From the NCBI RefSeq assembly GCF_000740775.1, contig NZ_JFGS01000001.1, positions 372,001-436,000 on the forward strand: DNA of 64,000 nucleotides, read 5' to 3'. Source of the DNA: Haematobacter missouriensis (GTDB taxonomy: Bacteria; Pseudomonadota; Alphaproteobacteria; Rhodobacterales; Rhodobacteraceae). How positions within the stretch are numbered: the stretch's first letter is position 1; every line of letters starts with the position of its first letter. The notes below the pieces were generated by a model. The model worked only from the letters and a program-made list of their open reading frames with translations, did no database searches and was not told where the DNA came from. Both the position numbers and the translations under genes were made by a program. This document shows, piece by piece, positions 1-8,762 of this stretch.

Positions 1-723
1 GCCCTTCTTCTTGAAGGCCTCCTCGAACTCCTCCTCATAAACCTTCTGGAACAGATCCTTGAAGCGGCCGTCATAGGCTTTCAGGATCGTGTTCTTCGTG
101 GAAAGGTAAACCGGCCAGCCGAGGTTCAGCCCATAGTTCATCGAGGCACGGGCGAAGTCGATGATCGAATCGTCAAGGTTGTACATCGCCATCGTCACGC
201 CGGAGCCGGGCGCATCGAATACGTCACGCTCGATGGTCGTGCCGTCCTCGCCCACGAACTTCAGCGTAAGCTTGCCCTTGCCGGGGAAGCGGAAGTCGGT
301 GGCGCGATACTGGTCGCCGTAGGCATGGCGCCCGACCACGATGGGCTGGGTCCAGCCGGGAACAAGACGAGGCACGTTCTTGCAGATGATGGGTTGACGG
401 AAGATCACGCCGCCCAGAATGTTGCGGATCGTGCCGTTGGGCGACCGCCACATCTGCTTGAGGCCAAATTCTTCCACCCGCGCTTCATCAGGGGTGATCG
501 TGGCGCATTTCACGCCGACGCCATACTGCTTGATCGCGTTGGCCGCATCGACGGTGATCTGGTCGTTGGTGCGGTCACGCTCCTCGATGCCCAGATCGTA
601 GTACTTCAGGTCGAGGTCGAGGTAAGGCAGTATGAGCTTCTTCTTGATGAATTCCCAGATAATGCGGGTCATCTCATCGCCGTCGAGTTCGACGACGGGA
701 TTGGCTACCTTGATCTTGGACAC
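1..723 (-). CDS. icd: NADP-dependent isocitrate dehydrogenase, N-terminal part (runs off the left edge)
   Basis: This TCA-cycle enzyme oxidises isocitrate to 2-oxoglutarate with NADP. The first 241 codons are present; the rest lies left of the window. The protein begins [20 protein letters not shown] and contains the isocitrate-binding stretch [12 protein letters not shown] near residues 95-106, then [14 protein letters not shown], both typical of the eukaryote-like NADP-IDH family of about 405 residues. The start is a GTG at 723, chosen because AGGAG lies 8-9 bases upstream and because homologues start with MSKIKV. No ATG fits. The gene stands alone relative to the HD-domain gene to its right on the same strand. 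Confidence 0.95.
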   Translation of the reverse strand, partial: MSKIKVANPVVELDGDEMTRIIWEFIKKKLILPYLDLDLKYYDLGIEERDRTNDQITVDAANAIKQYGVGVKCATITPDEARVEEFGLKQMWRSPNGTIRNILGGVIFRQPIICKNVPRLVPGWTQPIVVGRHAYGDQYRATDFRFPGKGKLTLKFVGEDGTTIERDVFDAPGSGVTMAMYNLDDSIIDFARASMNYGLNLGWPVYLSTKNTILKAYDGRFKDLFQKVYEEEFEEAFKKKG

Positions 724-934
724 GGGCAGAAGCTCCTTTGCCGGAATCGTCAGCCTGCCTCTAGCGCAAATGCGACTGGGGGGAAAGGGCGGTATCCAAC
801 GGCATACGATACGACATGCCCCGAAGAGGTCGCTTCATCCCGGCAAGTGGCGCGGAGCCGCCCCGGCGCGCAATATGCGGGCGCTCCACGACCGCCTTGA
901 GACATATCATGAGCGGGCGTTGCAGAGGTCTGCG

Positions 935-1543
935 TTATTCCGTCGCACGGTCCGCAGGAAGATGGCCTTCGGCAAGCGCCCGCACATGGTGCCACAGGTC
1001 GGGAGCTCCGCGCGCGATCTTGCTGCCCACGCGACGCTCCAGCAGCTCCTCCGTGACGCCGAATTCCTGCCATGTCCCGCCGCCGAGGGCGATGTTGTGC
1101 ATGACCGGCTGAACCCGGTCTATGGCCTTGGCGAAGATGGCATCAGCGGTGCGCGCGGCCTCGAATTCCTCCCACAGCGCGCGGAGGCTGGAAGCCAGTT
1201 CCGAAGGCAGCAGGCCGAAAATCCGGTCCGCTGCGCGTTGTTCACGCGCCGCGACATCCGCGGCATCGAAAGTGCCGTGAATCGGGGTATCCCCCACGTC
1301 GATCTCCACCAGATCGTGGATCAGCAGCATGCGGATGACCCTGTCTATGCTGACATCCGGCCCTGCCTGATCGGCGAGAATCAGCGCGTAAAGCGCCACG
1401 TGCCACGAATGCTCGCCGGAGTTCTCACGCCGGGAATCATCGGTCAGGCGGCTGGCCCGAAGCACGGTCTTCAGCCGGTCGGCCTCCTGAAGGAAGGCAA
1501 GCTGCCGCTCCAGATTTGAGGGGGTATGCGCGCTGTCGGCCAT
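935..1543 (-). CDS. HD-domain hydrolase (YfbR/HDDC2-like nucleotidase family)
   Basis: A 202-residue protein with a metal-binding HD domain. The H...HD...D ligand set is visible as GEHSWHVALYA (about residue 45), LLIHDLVEIDVGDTP (about 73-87) and a later Asp in KAIDRVQPVMHN (about 142). The family includes 5'-deoxynucleotidase YfbR and HDDC2, which dephosphorylate nucleoside monophosphates; the substrate here cannot be read from sequence. The length is normal for the family. It lies 63 bases downstream of the alpha/beta hydrolase gene on the same strand, so co-transcription is possible. Confidence 0.85.
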   Translation of the reverse strand: MADSAHTPSNLERQLAFLQEADRLKTVLRASRLTDDSRRENSGEHSWHVALYALILADQAGPDVSIDRVIRMLLIHDLVEIDVGDTPIHGTFDAADVAAREQRAADRIFGLLPSELASSLRALWEEFEAARTADAIFAKAIDRVQPVMHNIALGGGTWQEFGVTEELLERRVGSKIARGAPDLWHHVRALAEGHLPADRATE

Positions 1544-1606
1544 GGGGGAATATCTCCGTCGGGATCGCCGGAAGAAAACGGCCGCCGAAGGGGCGGCCGC
1601 AGGATG

Positions 1607-2260
1607 TCAGCGTGTCGTTTCCGTCAGCCGGCGTTTCACGTAGCCGGTGACCGTGTCGATCATCGGCTCCATATGCGGGTCTTCGAAGAAGTGGCCGGCG
1701 CCATCGATCTGCTCGTGCGTGATCGTGATGCCCTTCTGCTCGCGCAGCTTGCTCACCAGAGTAGACGTATCCTTCGGCGGGGCGACACGGTCTGCGCTGC
1801 CGTTGATGATGAGCCCGGAGGACGGGCAGGGCGCAAGGAAGGAGAAGTCGTAGAGGTTCGCCTGCGGCGCCACCGACACGAAGCCGGTGATCTCCGGGCG
1901 CCGCATGAGGAGTTGCATCCCGATCCACGCGCCGAAGGAGAAGCCTGCCACCCAGCAGTGCTTGGAATTCTGGTTCATCGATTGGAGATAGTCGAGCGCA
2001 GATGCCGCGTCCGACAGCTCGCCGATCCCCTGATCATATTCGCCCTGGCTGCGCCCGACACCGCGGAAATTGAACCGCAGCACCGTGAAGCCCATGTTGT
2101 AAAAGGCGTAATGCAGGTTGTAGACGACGCGATTGTTCATAGTCCCGCCGAACTGCGGATGCGGGTGAAGGACTATGGCGATCGGTGCGTCGCGCTCTTT
2201 CTGCGGGTGATAGCGACCTTCGAGCCGGCCGTCCGGCCCTTGGAAAATGACTTCGGGCAT
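1607..2260 (-). CDS. Alpha/beta hydrolase (dienelactone-hydrolase-like)
   Basis: A 217-residue serine hydrolase. Visible elements are the oxyanion-region motif HPHPQFGGTMNN (about residues 32-43), the nucleophile elbow GFSFGAW (Ser near 110), an acid in GSADRV and the catalytic His in GAGHFFEDP. This short family is widespread in Proteobacteria and has no agreed substrate; esterase or lipase-like activity is the general expectation. It faces iscR across a roughly 160-base divergent region that holds the iscR regulatory palindromes. No signal peptide is seen, so it is cytoplasmic. Confidence 0.85.
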   Translation of the reverse strand: MPEVIFQGPDGRLEGRYHPQKERDAPIAIVLHPHPQFGGTMNNRVVYNLHYAFYNMGFTVLRFNFRGVGRSQGEYDQGIGELSDAASALDYLQSMNQNSKHCWVAGFSFGAWIGMQLLMRRPEITGFVSVAPQANLYDFSFLAPCPSSGLIINGSADRVAPPKDTSTLVSKLREQKGITITHEQIDGAGHFFEDPHMEPMIDTVTGYVKRRLTETTR

Positions 2261-2336
2261 CCTGCCGCCTGTATCCTCGCTTCACTGTGACCTGCCGTCC
2301 GACGGACGGGGCGAACTTGACCGCGGGCCTCGCAGC

Positions 2337-2355
2337 ACTTAGAATAATTCCAAGT
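2337..2355. promoter_or_regulatory. Irr/ICE-type iron operator upstream of iscR
   Basis: The sequence ACTTAGAATAATTCCAAGT is a 19-base palindrome with 8 of 9 arm positions matching around a central A. It fits the alphaproteobacterial iron-control element (TTAGAA-N3-TTCTAA type) bound by Irr. It lies 69 bases before the iscR start codon, where an operator would act on the suf operon. Predicting such a site ahead of the isc-suf operon is consistent with published Rhodobacterales iron regulons; binding here is inferred. Confidence 0.7.
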
Positions 2356-2373
2356 TTCCGGACGACCGTGGAC

Positions 2374-2396
2374 GGAAGGCAATTAAGCAGCCTTCC
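2374..2396. promoter_or_regulatory. Second inverted repeat in the iscR leader
   Basis: GGAAGGC and GCCTTCC form a perfect 7-base inverted repeat separated by the AT-rich spacer AATTAAGCA, between the ICE-like site and iscR. It could be an operator (IscR itself or another iron regulator) or a leader hairpin in the mRNA. There is no T tract, so it is not a classical terminator. Its role is unknown. Confidence 0.45.
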
Positions 2397-2423
2397 GGCC
2401 CGCGTCAATGCTTTGGGGGTATC

Positions 2424-2933
2424 ATGAAGCTCTCGACCAAGGGGCGCTACGCGATGGTGGCGCTTGCCGATCTGGCGATGGCGGAAGGCGACGGAATGGT
2501 TTCGCTGGCCGAGATCGCCCGTCGGCAGGATCTGTCGCTGCCCTATCTGGAGCAGCTTTTCGTCAAGCTCCGCCGTGCGGGGTTGGTTGAATCCGTGCGT
2601 GGCCCGGGCGGCGGTTACAGGCTGGCGCGTCTCGCCTCCGACATCCGGGTGTCCGACATTCTGGAAGCCGTCGATGAAACGGTGAGCGCCATGCACACCG
2701 GGGCGGGGGCGACGGGCGGGGTTTCCGGCACGCGGGCGCAGTCGCTGACCAACCGGCTCTGGGAGGGTCTCTCCGCCCATGTCTATGTCTTTCTGCATCA
2801 GACGCGGCTCTCGGAAGTCATCGGCAACCAGCTTCGCCCCTGTCCCGCGGTTCCCTCGATTTTCCGCATCGTGGATGAGGAGGAGGCTTCCGCGCCGCTG
2901 AACGCGACACCCGCTCCGGCGGCGGTGAAATGA
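2424..2933 (+). CDS. iscR: Rrf2-family Fe-S regulator IscR (single-cysteine type)
   Basis: A 169-residue Rrf2 transcription factor controlling Fe-S cluster assembly genes. The N-terminal winged HTH is clear (MKLSTKGRYAMVALADLA; DLSLPYLEQLFVKLRRAGLVESVRGPGGGYRL). The E. coli IscR cluster ligands, three Cys near 92-104, are absent: that stretch reads HTGAGATGGVSGTRAQ. The only Cys is Cys140 in LRPCPAVPS. A single-Cys IscR with unusual cluster ligation is reported for Rhodobacter sphaeroides, so this is probably the lineage form rather than a defect. The start ATG has GGGGG five bases upstream. The last four bases overlap the next gene (ATGA), implying translational coupling. It is likely repressor of this operon, with Irr input through the palindrome at 2337. 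Confidence 0.93.
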   Translation: MKLSTKGRYAMVALADLAMAEGDGMVSLAEIARRQDLSLPYLEQLFVKLRRAGLVESVRGPGGGYRLARLASDIRVSDILEAVDETVSAMHTGAGATGGVSGTRAQSLTNRLWEGLSAHVYVFLHQTRLSEVIGNQLRPCPAVPSIFRIVDEEEASAPLNATPAPAAVK

Positions 2934-3985
2934 ACGGCGACATTGCGCGGGTCTATCTGGACTGGAATGCCACGACGCCGCTCCGGCCCGAGGCGCGTCA
3001 GGCGATGATCGCGGCGATGGAGGCGGTGGGCAATCCTTCCTCCGTTCATGCCGAGGGGCGCGCGGCCAAGGCTATCGTGGAAAGGGCGCGTGCGCAGATC
3101 GCGGCCGCGCTTGGCGCGGAGGGGGCGGATATCGTCTTTACCTCGGGCGCGACGGAGGCGGCGGCGCTGACGCTCGCGAGCCGTGATTTCGTCGGCGCAG
3201 AGATCGAACATGACGCGGTGGGCGCCTGGATCAACCCTGTTCTGACAACCGGTAGGGACGGGCAGGTCAGCGTACCTGACCCCGCGCATTCCACGCTGCA
3301 ACTCGCCAACAGTGAAACAGGTATCCTTCAGACCCTGCCGGAAGGGCTGGCGGTCTCTGATCTCACGCAGGGGTTCGGCAAGGTGCCCTTCGCCTTCAAC
3401 TGGCTCGGTCTCGACATGGGGCTTGTGTCGGCGCACAAGCTCGGCGGTCCCAAGGGTATCGGCGCCGTGGTTCTGCGTCGCGGGCTGGACCTTGCCGCCC
3501 AGATACGCGGCGGCGGTCAGGAGATGGGCCGCCGATCGGGAACGGAGAACATCGTCGGGATTGCCGGATTCGGGGCAGCGGCAGAAGCGGCGGCGCGGGA
3601 TTTGGCGGAAGGTGTCTGGGATCGCGTCGCGGAACTTAGAAATAGTCTAGAACTAAACTTGGCATCCGCTGCGGAAGAGACTATTTTTGTCGGGAAAGAC
3701 GGTCCCCGGCTGCCGAACACCTCCTGCATCGTGACGCCCGGCTGGAAGGGCGAGACGCAGGTGATGCAGCTCGATCTGGCCGGTTTCGCGGTTTCGGCCG
3801 GTTCTGCCTGCTCCAGTGGCAAGGTCAGGGCGAGCTGGACGCTTCGTGCGATGGGCTTTGATGACATCGCGGCCGCATCGGCGATCCGGGTGTCGATCGG
3901 ACCCGGAACGCGGGAAGAAGATTTGTCGCGCTTCGCTGAAGCGTGGCTCTCGCGGCGCGCCAAGGCGCGGCTGCGGGTCGCTTGA
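2930..3985 (+). CDS. Cysteine desulfurase, class I IscS/NifS-like
   Basis: A PLP enzyme that takes sulfur from cysteine for Fe-S assembly. It is 351 residues, shorter than the usual 380-400. Recognisable parts are [14 protein letters not shown] at the N terminus, [24 protein letters not shown], the PLP lysine in [10 protein letters not shown] and the persulfide loop [13 protein letters not shown]. It is coupled to iscR by an ATGA overlap and is followed by sufB. The operon also encodes a class II enzyme (sufS), so there are two desulfurases. Bases 3633-3690 are an AT-rich patch with rare codons (AGA, CTA, AAT, AGT) and a hairpin, unlike the rest of the gene; see findings. Confidence 0.92.
   Translation: MNGDIARVYLDWNATTPLRPEARQAMIAAMEAVGNPSSVHAEGRAAKAIVERARAQIAAALGAEGADIVFTSGATEAAALTLASRDFVGAEIEHDAVGAWINPVLTTGRDGQVSVPDPAHSTLQLANSETGILQTLPEGLAVSDLTQGFGKVPFAFNWLGLDMGLVSAHKLGGPKGIGAVVLRRGLDLAAQIRGGGQEMGRRSGTENIVGIAGFGAAAEAAARDLAEGVWDRVAELRNSLELNLASAAEETIFVGKDGPRLPNTSCIVTPGWKGETQVMQLDLAGFAVSAGSACSSGKVRASWTLRAMGFDDIAAASAIRVSIGPGTREEDLSRFAEAWLSRRAKARLRVA
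3634..3688. promoter_or_regulatory. AT-rich patch with long-range hairpin inside the desulfurase gene
   Basis: Within a GC-rich gene, bases 3634-3660 are strikingly AT-rich and use codons rare in this genome. The 8-mer ACTTAGAA at 3634-3641 repeats the first half of the iscR operator (2337-2344) and is followed by TCTAGAA. The arm AGAAATAGTCT (3638-3648) can pair with AGACTATTTTT (3678-3688): 11 pairs, one of them G-T, with a 29-base loop. It could be an internal iron operator, an RNA-processing or attenuation element, or simply a divergent codon patch. Function is inferred only. Confidence 0.35.
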
Positions 3986-4019
3986 ATGGCCGGCAATCGC
4001 CGGCGGAAGGATGAGGAAG

Positions 4020-5585
4020 ATGGCAGCACGCGAGATGACCGAGGCCGAACGGCTTGAACTCGCCGCAGCAGATGCGGTGACAGAGGTCCGTGACGGCGTC
4101 GACCGCGAGACGGTCGAAACCGTCCAGGCGATGGCCGGCAAGTATAAATACGGCTGGGAAACCGAGATCGAGACCGAATATGCGCCGAAGGGTCTGAACG
4201 AGGACATCGTGCGCCTGATCTCTGAAAAGAACGGCGAACCGGAGTGGATGCTGGACTGGCGTCTGGCCGCCTATCGCCGCTGGGTGAAGATGGAGGAGCC
4301 TCGTTGGGCCATGCTCCATTACCCCGAGATCGCCTATCAGGACCAATATTACTACGCCAAGCCAAAGAGCATGACGGAGAAGCCGAAGTCGCTTGACGAC
4401 GTGGACCCGACCCTGCTCGCGACCTATGCAAAGCTCGGTATCCCGCTCAAGGAGCAGATGATCCTCGCGGGCGTCGAGGGCGCGGGCGACACTCCGGCGG
4501 AGGCCCGCAAGGTCGCCGTTGATGCGGTGTTCGACAGCGTTTCCGTCGGTACGACCTTCAAGGAGGAGCTGGCGAAGGCGGGCGTGATCTTCTGTTCGAT
4601 TTCCGAAGCGGTCCGGGAACATCCCGAACTGGTGAAGAAATACCTGGGCTCGGTTGTGCCGCAATCCGACAACTTCTTCGCCACGCTGAACTCCGCCGTG
4701 TTCTCCGACGGCTCCTTCGTTTACGTGCCGCCGGGCGTGCGCTGCCCGATGGAGCTGTCCACCTATTTCCGCATTAATGCGGAGAACACCGGGCAGTTCG
4801 AACGTACGCTGATCATCGCCGATAAAGGCGCCTACGTGAGCTACCTCGAAGGTTGCACCGCGCCCAAGCGCGAGACGCACCAGCTTCATGCCGCCGTGGT
4901 GGAAATCGTGCTGCTCGACGACGCGGAGGTAAAATATTCCACCGTGCAGAACTGGTATCCTGGCGACGAGGAAGGCCGGGGCGGCATCTACAACTTCGTC
5001 ACCAAACGGGCGGACTGCCGCGGTGCTCGGTCCAAGGTCATGTGGACGCAGGTGGAAACCGGATCGGCGATCACTTGGAAATACCCCTCCTGCATTCTGC
5101 GGGGCGATGACAGCCAGGGCGAGTTCTATTCCATCGCCATCGCCAACAACATGCAGCAGGCCGATACCGGCACCAAGATGATTCATCTCGGCCGGAACAC
5201 CAAGTCCAGAATCGTTTCGAAGGGTATCTCGGCGGGCAAGGCGCAGAACACCTATCGCGGGCTGGTTTCCATGCATCCGCGCGCGCAGAACAGCCGCAAC
5301 TACACGCAGTGCGACAGCCTGCTCATCGGTGACCAGTGCGGGGCGCATACCGTGCCCTACATCGAGATCCGCAACAATTCGAGCCGCACGGAGCATGAGG
5401 CGACTACCTCCAAGGTCGATGACGATCAGCTCTTCTACTGCCGCCAGCGCGGTATGGATGAGGAGGAGGCCGTAGCGCTCGTGGTGAACGGTTTCTGCCG
5501 GGAAGTGCTTCAGGCGCTGCCGATGGAATTCGCCATGGAAGCGCAGCAGCTCGTCGCCATTTCGCTGGAAGGCTCGGTCGGCTAA
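4020..5585 (+). CDS. sufB: Fe-S cluster assembly protein SufB
   Basis: The scaffold subunit of the SufBCD complex, on which nascent clusters form. It is 521 residues if it starts at ATG 4020, with GGAAGG 9 bases upstream; the in-frame-looking ATG at 4011 sits directly on that Shine-Dalgarno and is less likely. Typical blocks are [60 protein letters not shown] and, near the C terminus, [19 protein letters not shown] containing the conserved Cys implicated in cluster formation. It begins 34 bases after the upstream desulfurase gene and is followed by sufC at 45 bases. Confidence 0.96.
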   Translation: MAAREMTEAERLELAAADAVTEVRDGVDRETVETVQAMAGKYKYGWETEIETEYAPKGLNEDIVRLISEKNGEPEWMLDWRLAAYRRWVKMEEPRWAMLHYPEIAYQDQYYYAKPKSMTEKPKSLDDVDPTLLATYAKLGIPLKEQMILAGVEGAGDTPAEARKVAVDAVFDSVSVGTTFKEELAKAGVIFCSISEAVREHPELVKKYLGSVVPQSDNFFATLNSAVFSDGSFVYVPPGVRCPMELSTYFRINAENTGQFERTLIIADKGAYVSYLEGCTAPKRETHQLHAAVVEIVLLDDAEVKYSTVQNWYPGDEEGRGGIYNFVTKRADCRGARSKVMWTQVETGSAITWKYPSCILRGDDSQGEFYSIAIANNMQQADTGTKMIHLGRNTKSRIVSKGISAGKAQNTYRGLVSMHPRAQNSRNYTQCDSLLIGDQCGAHTVPYIEIRNNSSRTEHEATTSKVDDDQLFYCRQRGMDEEEAVALVVNGFCREVLQALPMEFAMEAQQLVAISLEGSVG

Positions 5586-5630
5586 GCCGCCGCCAATTAT
5601 CAGGGACGGCGCCTAGGCGTCGGAATAAAC

Positions 5631-6386
5631 ATGTTGAATATCAAAAATCTGCACGTCAAACTTGAAGAAGAGGATAAACAAATCCTCAAGGGCGTCGATC
5701 TGACGGTCGAAGCTGGCAAGGTGCATGCGATCATGGGGCCGAACGGCTCGGGCAAATCGACGCTCTCCTATGTTCTCTCGGGTCGCGACGGCTACGAGGT
5801 CACCGAGGGTTCCGCGACGCTGGATGGCGAGGAGCTCTTGGAGATGGACCCGGAGGAGCGTGCTGCTGCTGGCCTGTTCCTTGCCTTCCAGTATCCGGTG
5901 GAAATTCCGGGCGTTGGCAACATGACCTTCCTGCGCACCGCCGTGAACGCGCAGCGCAAGGCGCGGGGTGAGGAGGAGATGTCCTCCACCGAGTTCCTGA
6001 AGGTCGTGCGGGAAAAGGCCAAGGCGCTGAAGATCGACGCGGACATGCTGAAGCGACCCGTCAACGTGGGCTTCTCCGGCGGGGAGAAGAAGCGGAACGA
6101 AATCCTCCAGATGGCCATGCTGGAGCCGCGGATGTGCATTCTGGACGAGACGGACTCCGGTCTCGACGTCGATGCGATGAAACTGGTGGCCGACGGGGTG
6201 AATGCGCTCCGCTCGCCGGATCGTTCCTTCCTTGTGATCACGCACTACCAGCGCCTGCTGGACCATATCAAACCCGATGTGGTGCATATCATGGCAAATG
6301 GCCGGATCGTTAAAACCGGCGGGCCGGAACTGGCGCTGGAGGTTGAGAACAACGGTTATGCCGATATCCTGGGGGAGACGGCCTGA
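5631..6386 (+). CDS. sufC: Fe-S assembly ATPase SufC
   Basis: A 251-residue cytoplasmic ABC ATPase that drives the SufBCD scaffold. The Walker A motif is GPNGSGKST (about residues 35-43), the signature FSGGEKKRNEILQM and the Walker B MCILDETDSGLDVDAMK. The ETDSGLD form of Walker B is characteristic of SufC. The stop codon overlaps the sufD start (TGATG), a classic coupled sufC-sufD pair. An AT-rich start region (ATGTTGAATATCAAAAATC) may favour translation initiation. Confidence 0.97.
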   Translation: MLNIKNLHVKLEEEDKQILKGVDLTVEAGKVHAIMGPNGSGKSTLSYVLSGRDGYEVTEGSATLDGEELLEMDPEERAAAGLFLAFQYPVEIPGVGNMTFLRTAVNAQRKARGEEEMSSTEFLKVVREKAKALKIDADMLKRPVNVGFSGGEKKRNEILQMAMLEPRMCILDETDSGLDVDAMKLVADGVNALRSPDRSFLVITHYQRLLDHIKPDVVHIMANGRIVKTGGPELALEVENNGYADILGETA

Positions 6387-7672
6387 TGGCAATCCCGCAA
6401 GCAAAGATCGACGTTACGGAGGCGCGGCTTTCCGCGCTGACCGTCCCGGAAGGGAGCGGCTGGGGAGAGCGTGCGCGCGCCAAGGCGCTCCAGCGTCTGC
6501 GCGACATGGGCCTGCCCACCCGCCGCGACGAATACTGGAAGTATACCGATCCTGCAGCTCTGACGCAGCCAGTAGCGCCTGCCGCCGCCCTTAACTCCCC
6601 CGCGGATGAGGCTTTTGCCAATATTGACCGCGTTAAGATCGTCTTTACGGACGGTCGCTTCGACAGTGCGGCGTCGGACGACCTCGATCTCGCCGGGATC
6701 GAGGTGGAGCAGCTCGCCGATGCATTGGCGCATGACATCCACTGGGGGCGTGAGATTTACGGTGTGCTGGAGGCAGCGGGACAAGTCCCGGTGCAGCGCT
6801 CGCTTGCGACTCTGAATACGGCCTATGCCGAAGCAGGTGTCATGATCCGCGTCAAGGGCGTGGTAGCCAAGCCTGTTCATCTGGTTTATCGTTCTGGATC
6901 AAGTAATAAGGATGCTATTCTCCATCATTGCGTAAAGTTGGAGGAGGGTTCCGATCTTACTCTGCTGGAGAGCGGCACCGCAGCGGGACGTCTGAACAGT
7001 GTGCTGGAAGTCGATGTCGCCGACGGCGCGCGCTTTCACCACATTCGCATTCAGGGCCGCGATCACGAACGGCGGGTGAACACTCATGTCTTTGCCCGTA
7101 TCGGCGAGGCGAGCCTGTTCAAGAGCTTCACGCTTGCTATGAACGGCGTGCTGACGCGCAATGAGGTGGTGATGGATATCGTGGGGCATAGCGCGAATGC
7201 GCATGTCGCCGGTGCCTGCGTGGGCGACGGCACGAATTTCCACCATGATGACACGGTGTTCATCACCCATGCCGGAGTGGGCTGCGAAAGCCGCCAGGTG
7301 TTCAAAAAGGTGCTCCGCAACGGCGCAACCGGCGTTTTCCAGGGCAAGATCCTTGTCAAGCAGAGCGCGCAGAAAACGGATGGCTATCAGATCAGCCAGT
7401 CGCTTCTGCTCGACGGCGACAGCCAGTTCCTGACCAAGCCTGAGCTTGAGATCTATGCTGACGATGTGAAATGCTCCCACGGTTCCACCTCCGGCGCCAT
7501 CGATGAAGAGGCGCTGTTCTACCTGCGCTCCCGCGGGGTGGATCTGCACACGGCGCAGACGTTGCTCGTGCTCTCCTTCCTCGCCGATGCTGTGGCGGAG
7601 ATCGAGGATGAGGGTATTGCGGGCGATATCCTGACCCGGCTTGAGGGCTGGCTCGTCCGTCACCGGCACTGA
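6386..7672 (+). CDS. sufD: Fe-S cluster assembly protein SufD
   Basis: A paralogue of SufB that completes the SufBC2D scaffold and helps iron entry. It has 428 residues. The C-terminal SufBD beta-helix core is recognisable in DDTVFITHAGVGCESRQVFKKVL, GVFQGKILVKQSAQKTDGYQ and DDVKCSHGSTSGAIDEEALFYLRSRG, which contains the conserved C-H-G segment. The N terminus (TRRDEYWKYTDP) matches the family. It overlaps sufC by one base and is followed at 6 bases by the first YIP1-type gene. Confidence 0.95.
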   Translation: MAIPQAKIDVTEARLSALTVPEGSGWGERARAKALQRLRDMGLPTRRDEYWKYTDPAALTQPVAPAAALNSPADEAFANIDRVKIVFTDGRFDSAASDDLDLAGIEVEQLADALAHDIHWGREIYGVLEAAGQVPVQRSLATLNTAYAEAGVMIRVKGVVAKPVHLVYRSGSSNKDAILHHCVKLEEGSDLTLLESGTAAGRLNSVLEVDVADGARFHHIRIQGRDHERRVNTHVFARIGEASLFKSFTLAMNGVLTRNEVVMDIVGHSANAHVAGACVGDGTNFHHDDTVFITHAGVGCESRQVFKKVLRNGATGVFQGKILVKQSAQKTDGYQISQSLLLDGDSQFLTKPELEIYADDVKCSHGSTSGAIDEEALFYLRSRGVDLHTAQTLLVLSFLADAVAEIEDEGIAGDILTRLEGWLVRHRH

Positions 7673-7678
7673 AGCGAC

Positions 7679-8176
7679 ATGGCGATCACGACCGAGATCC
7701 TGCGCAGCTATCGCACGCCGGGGGCGGTCGTGCGCCGTCGCTTGTCGGATGGGGTAAGAGAGGACAGGGCGCTCGCGGTGCTGATGGCGGCCTGTCTGGT
7801 TATCTTCGTGGCTCAATGGCCCCGGCTTGCACGCGAAGCACACCTTGATCCGGCCATCCCGCTTGATGCGCGGCTGGGGGGTGCGCTGCTCGGCTGGCTG
7901 TTTCTGGCGCCGTTGTTCTTTTATCTGCTGGCGGGCCTGTCTCATCTTGTCGCACGGCTTCTGGGCGGACGGGGCAGCTATCATGCCGCACGTGTGGCGC
8001 TTTTCTGGTCTTTACTCGCATCGGCGCCGCTTTTCCTGCTCAACGGGCTGGTCGCCGGTCTGGTCGGCCCGTCCCCTGCGGCGACGGTCTCGGGCATAGT
8101 GGTGCTTGCGGTCTTTCTGACGATCTGGTTTCTCTCGCTTGCCGAAGCGGAGCGGCCGCAGCCGGCGATGCCGTGA
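7679..8176 (+). CDS. YIP1-family integral membrane protein within the suf operon
   Basis: A 165-residue protein with about four predicted membrane spans (for example ALAVLMAACLVIFVAQW, ALLGWLFLAPLFFYLLAGLSHLV, ALFWSLLASAPLFLLNGLVAGLVG and AATVSGIVVLAVFLTIWFLSLA), followed by a short cytoplasmic tail. The pattern resembles the bacterial YIP1 family. It sits 6 bases after sufD and 6 bases before a second protein of the same type, so it is certainly in the suf transcript. No role in Fe-S assembly is established; membrane anchoring or an unrelated passenger are both possible. Confidence 0.7.
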   Translation: MAITTEILRSYRTPGAVVRRRLSDGVREDRALAVLMAACLVIFVAQWPRLAREAHLDPAIPLDARLGGALLGWLFLAPLFFYLLAGLSHLVARLLGGRGSYHAARVALFWSLLASAPLFLLNGLVAGLVGPSPAATVSGIVVLAVFLTIWFLSLAEAERPQPAMP

Positions 8177-8182
8177 GGACAT

Positions 8183-8761
8183 ATGGCCATCTTCAGTCTC
8201 CGTGAGCTGATCCTGACACCGCGCGCTGCCTTGCGCCATATTCTGGATCTCAACCTGCCGATGTCAGCACGCTGGCAGGTTTTCCTGATCGTGGCGGTGG
8301 CGAGCGCGCTTTTCTCCCACCTGTTCCTGTGGCTCGTCGGAGGCACGGCCTTGATGGGCGCGAGCCTCAGCCCGATTCTGACCGGCGCGATCCAAGCGCT
8401 GCTTTTGCTGATCGTCGTGGGAGCGGTGCAGCTTTTCGGGCGCGCGTTCGGGGGAACGGCACGGTTTGCCGATACGCTGCTTGGCGTCTCCGTTCTGCAG
8501 GGGGTGATGGTCCTTGCGCAATGCGCGCAGCTTCTCCTTTATTTCGCCCTTCCTGTTCTGGGTGAGGTCGCAGGTTTCGCCGCGGTTATCCTGTTCTTCT
8601 GGCTACTGACCAACTTCGTCACGGAGTTACATGGCTTCCGCAGCCGGATGCGGGTGTTTCTGGGGGTGATCTTTGCCGTGTTCTGCGTGGCTTCTGTTCT
8701 TGCGCTGCTGTTTGGCAGCCTTGCCACAATGCCGCCCGGGCTGACCCCGGCTGGAGGCTGA
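8183..8761 (+). CDS. Second YIP1-family integral membrane protein in the suf operon
   Basis: A 192-residue protein with about five hydrophobic spans (WQVFLIVAVASALFSHLFLWLV, ILTGAIQALLLLIVVGAVQLFG, LLGVSVLQGVMVLAQCAQLLLYFAL, VAGFAAVILFFWLLTNFV and FLGVIFAVFCVASVLALLFGS). It is clearly related in layout to the preceding gene. The sequence SLRELILTPRAALRHIL near the start resembles the YIP1 N-terminal amphipathic region. It overlaps nothing but lies one base from sufS, so the pair is fixed between sufD and sufS. Function unknown. Confidence 0.7.
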   Translation: MAIFSLRELILTPRAALRHILDLNLPMSARWQVFLIVAVASALFSHLFLWLVGGTALMGASLSPILTGAIQALLLLIVVGAVQLFGRAFGGTARFADTLLGVSVLQGVMVLAQCAQLLLYFALPVLGEVAGFAAVILFFWLLTNFVTELHGFRSRMRVFLGVIFAVFCVASVLALLFGSLATMPPGLTPAGG

Positions 8762-8762
8762 C

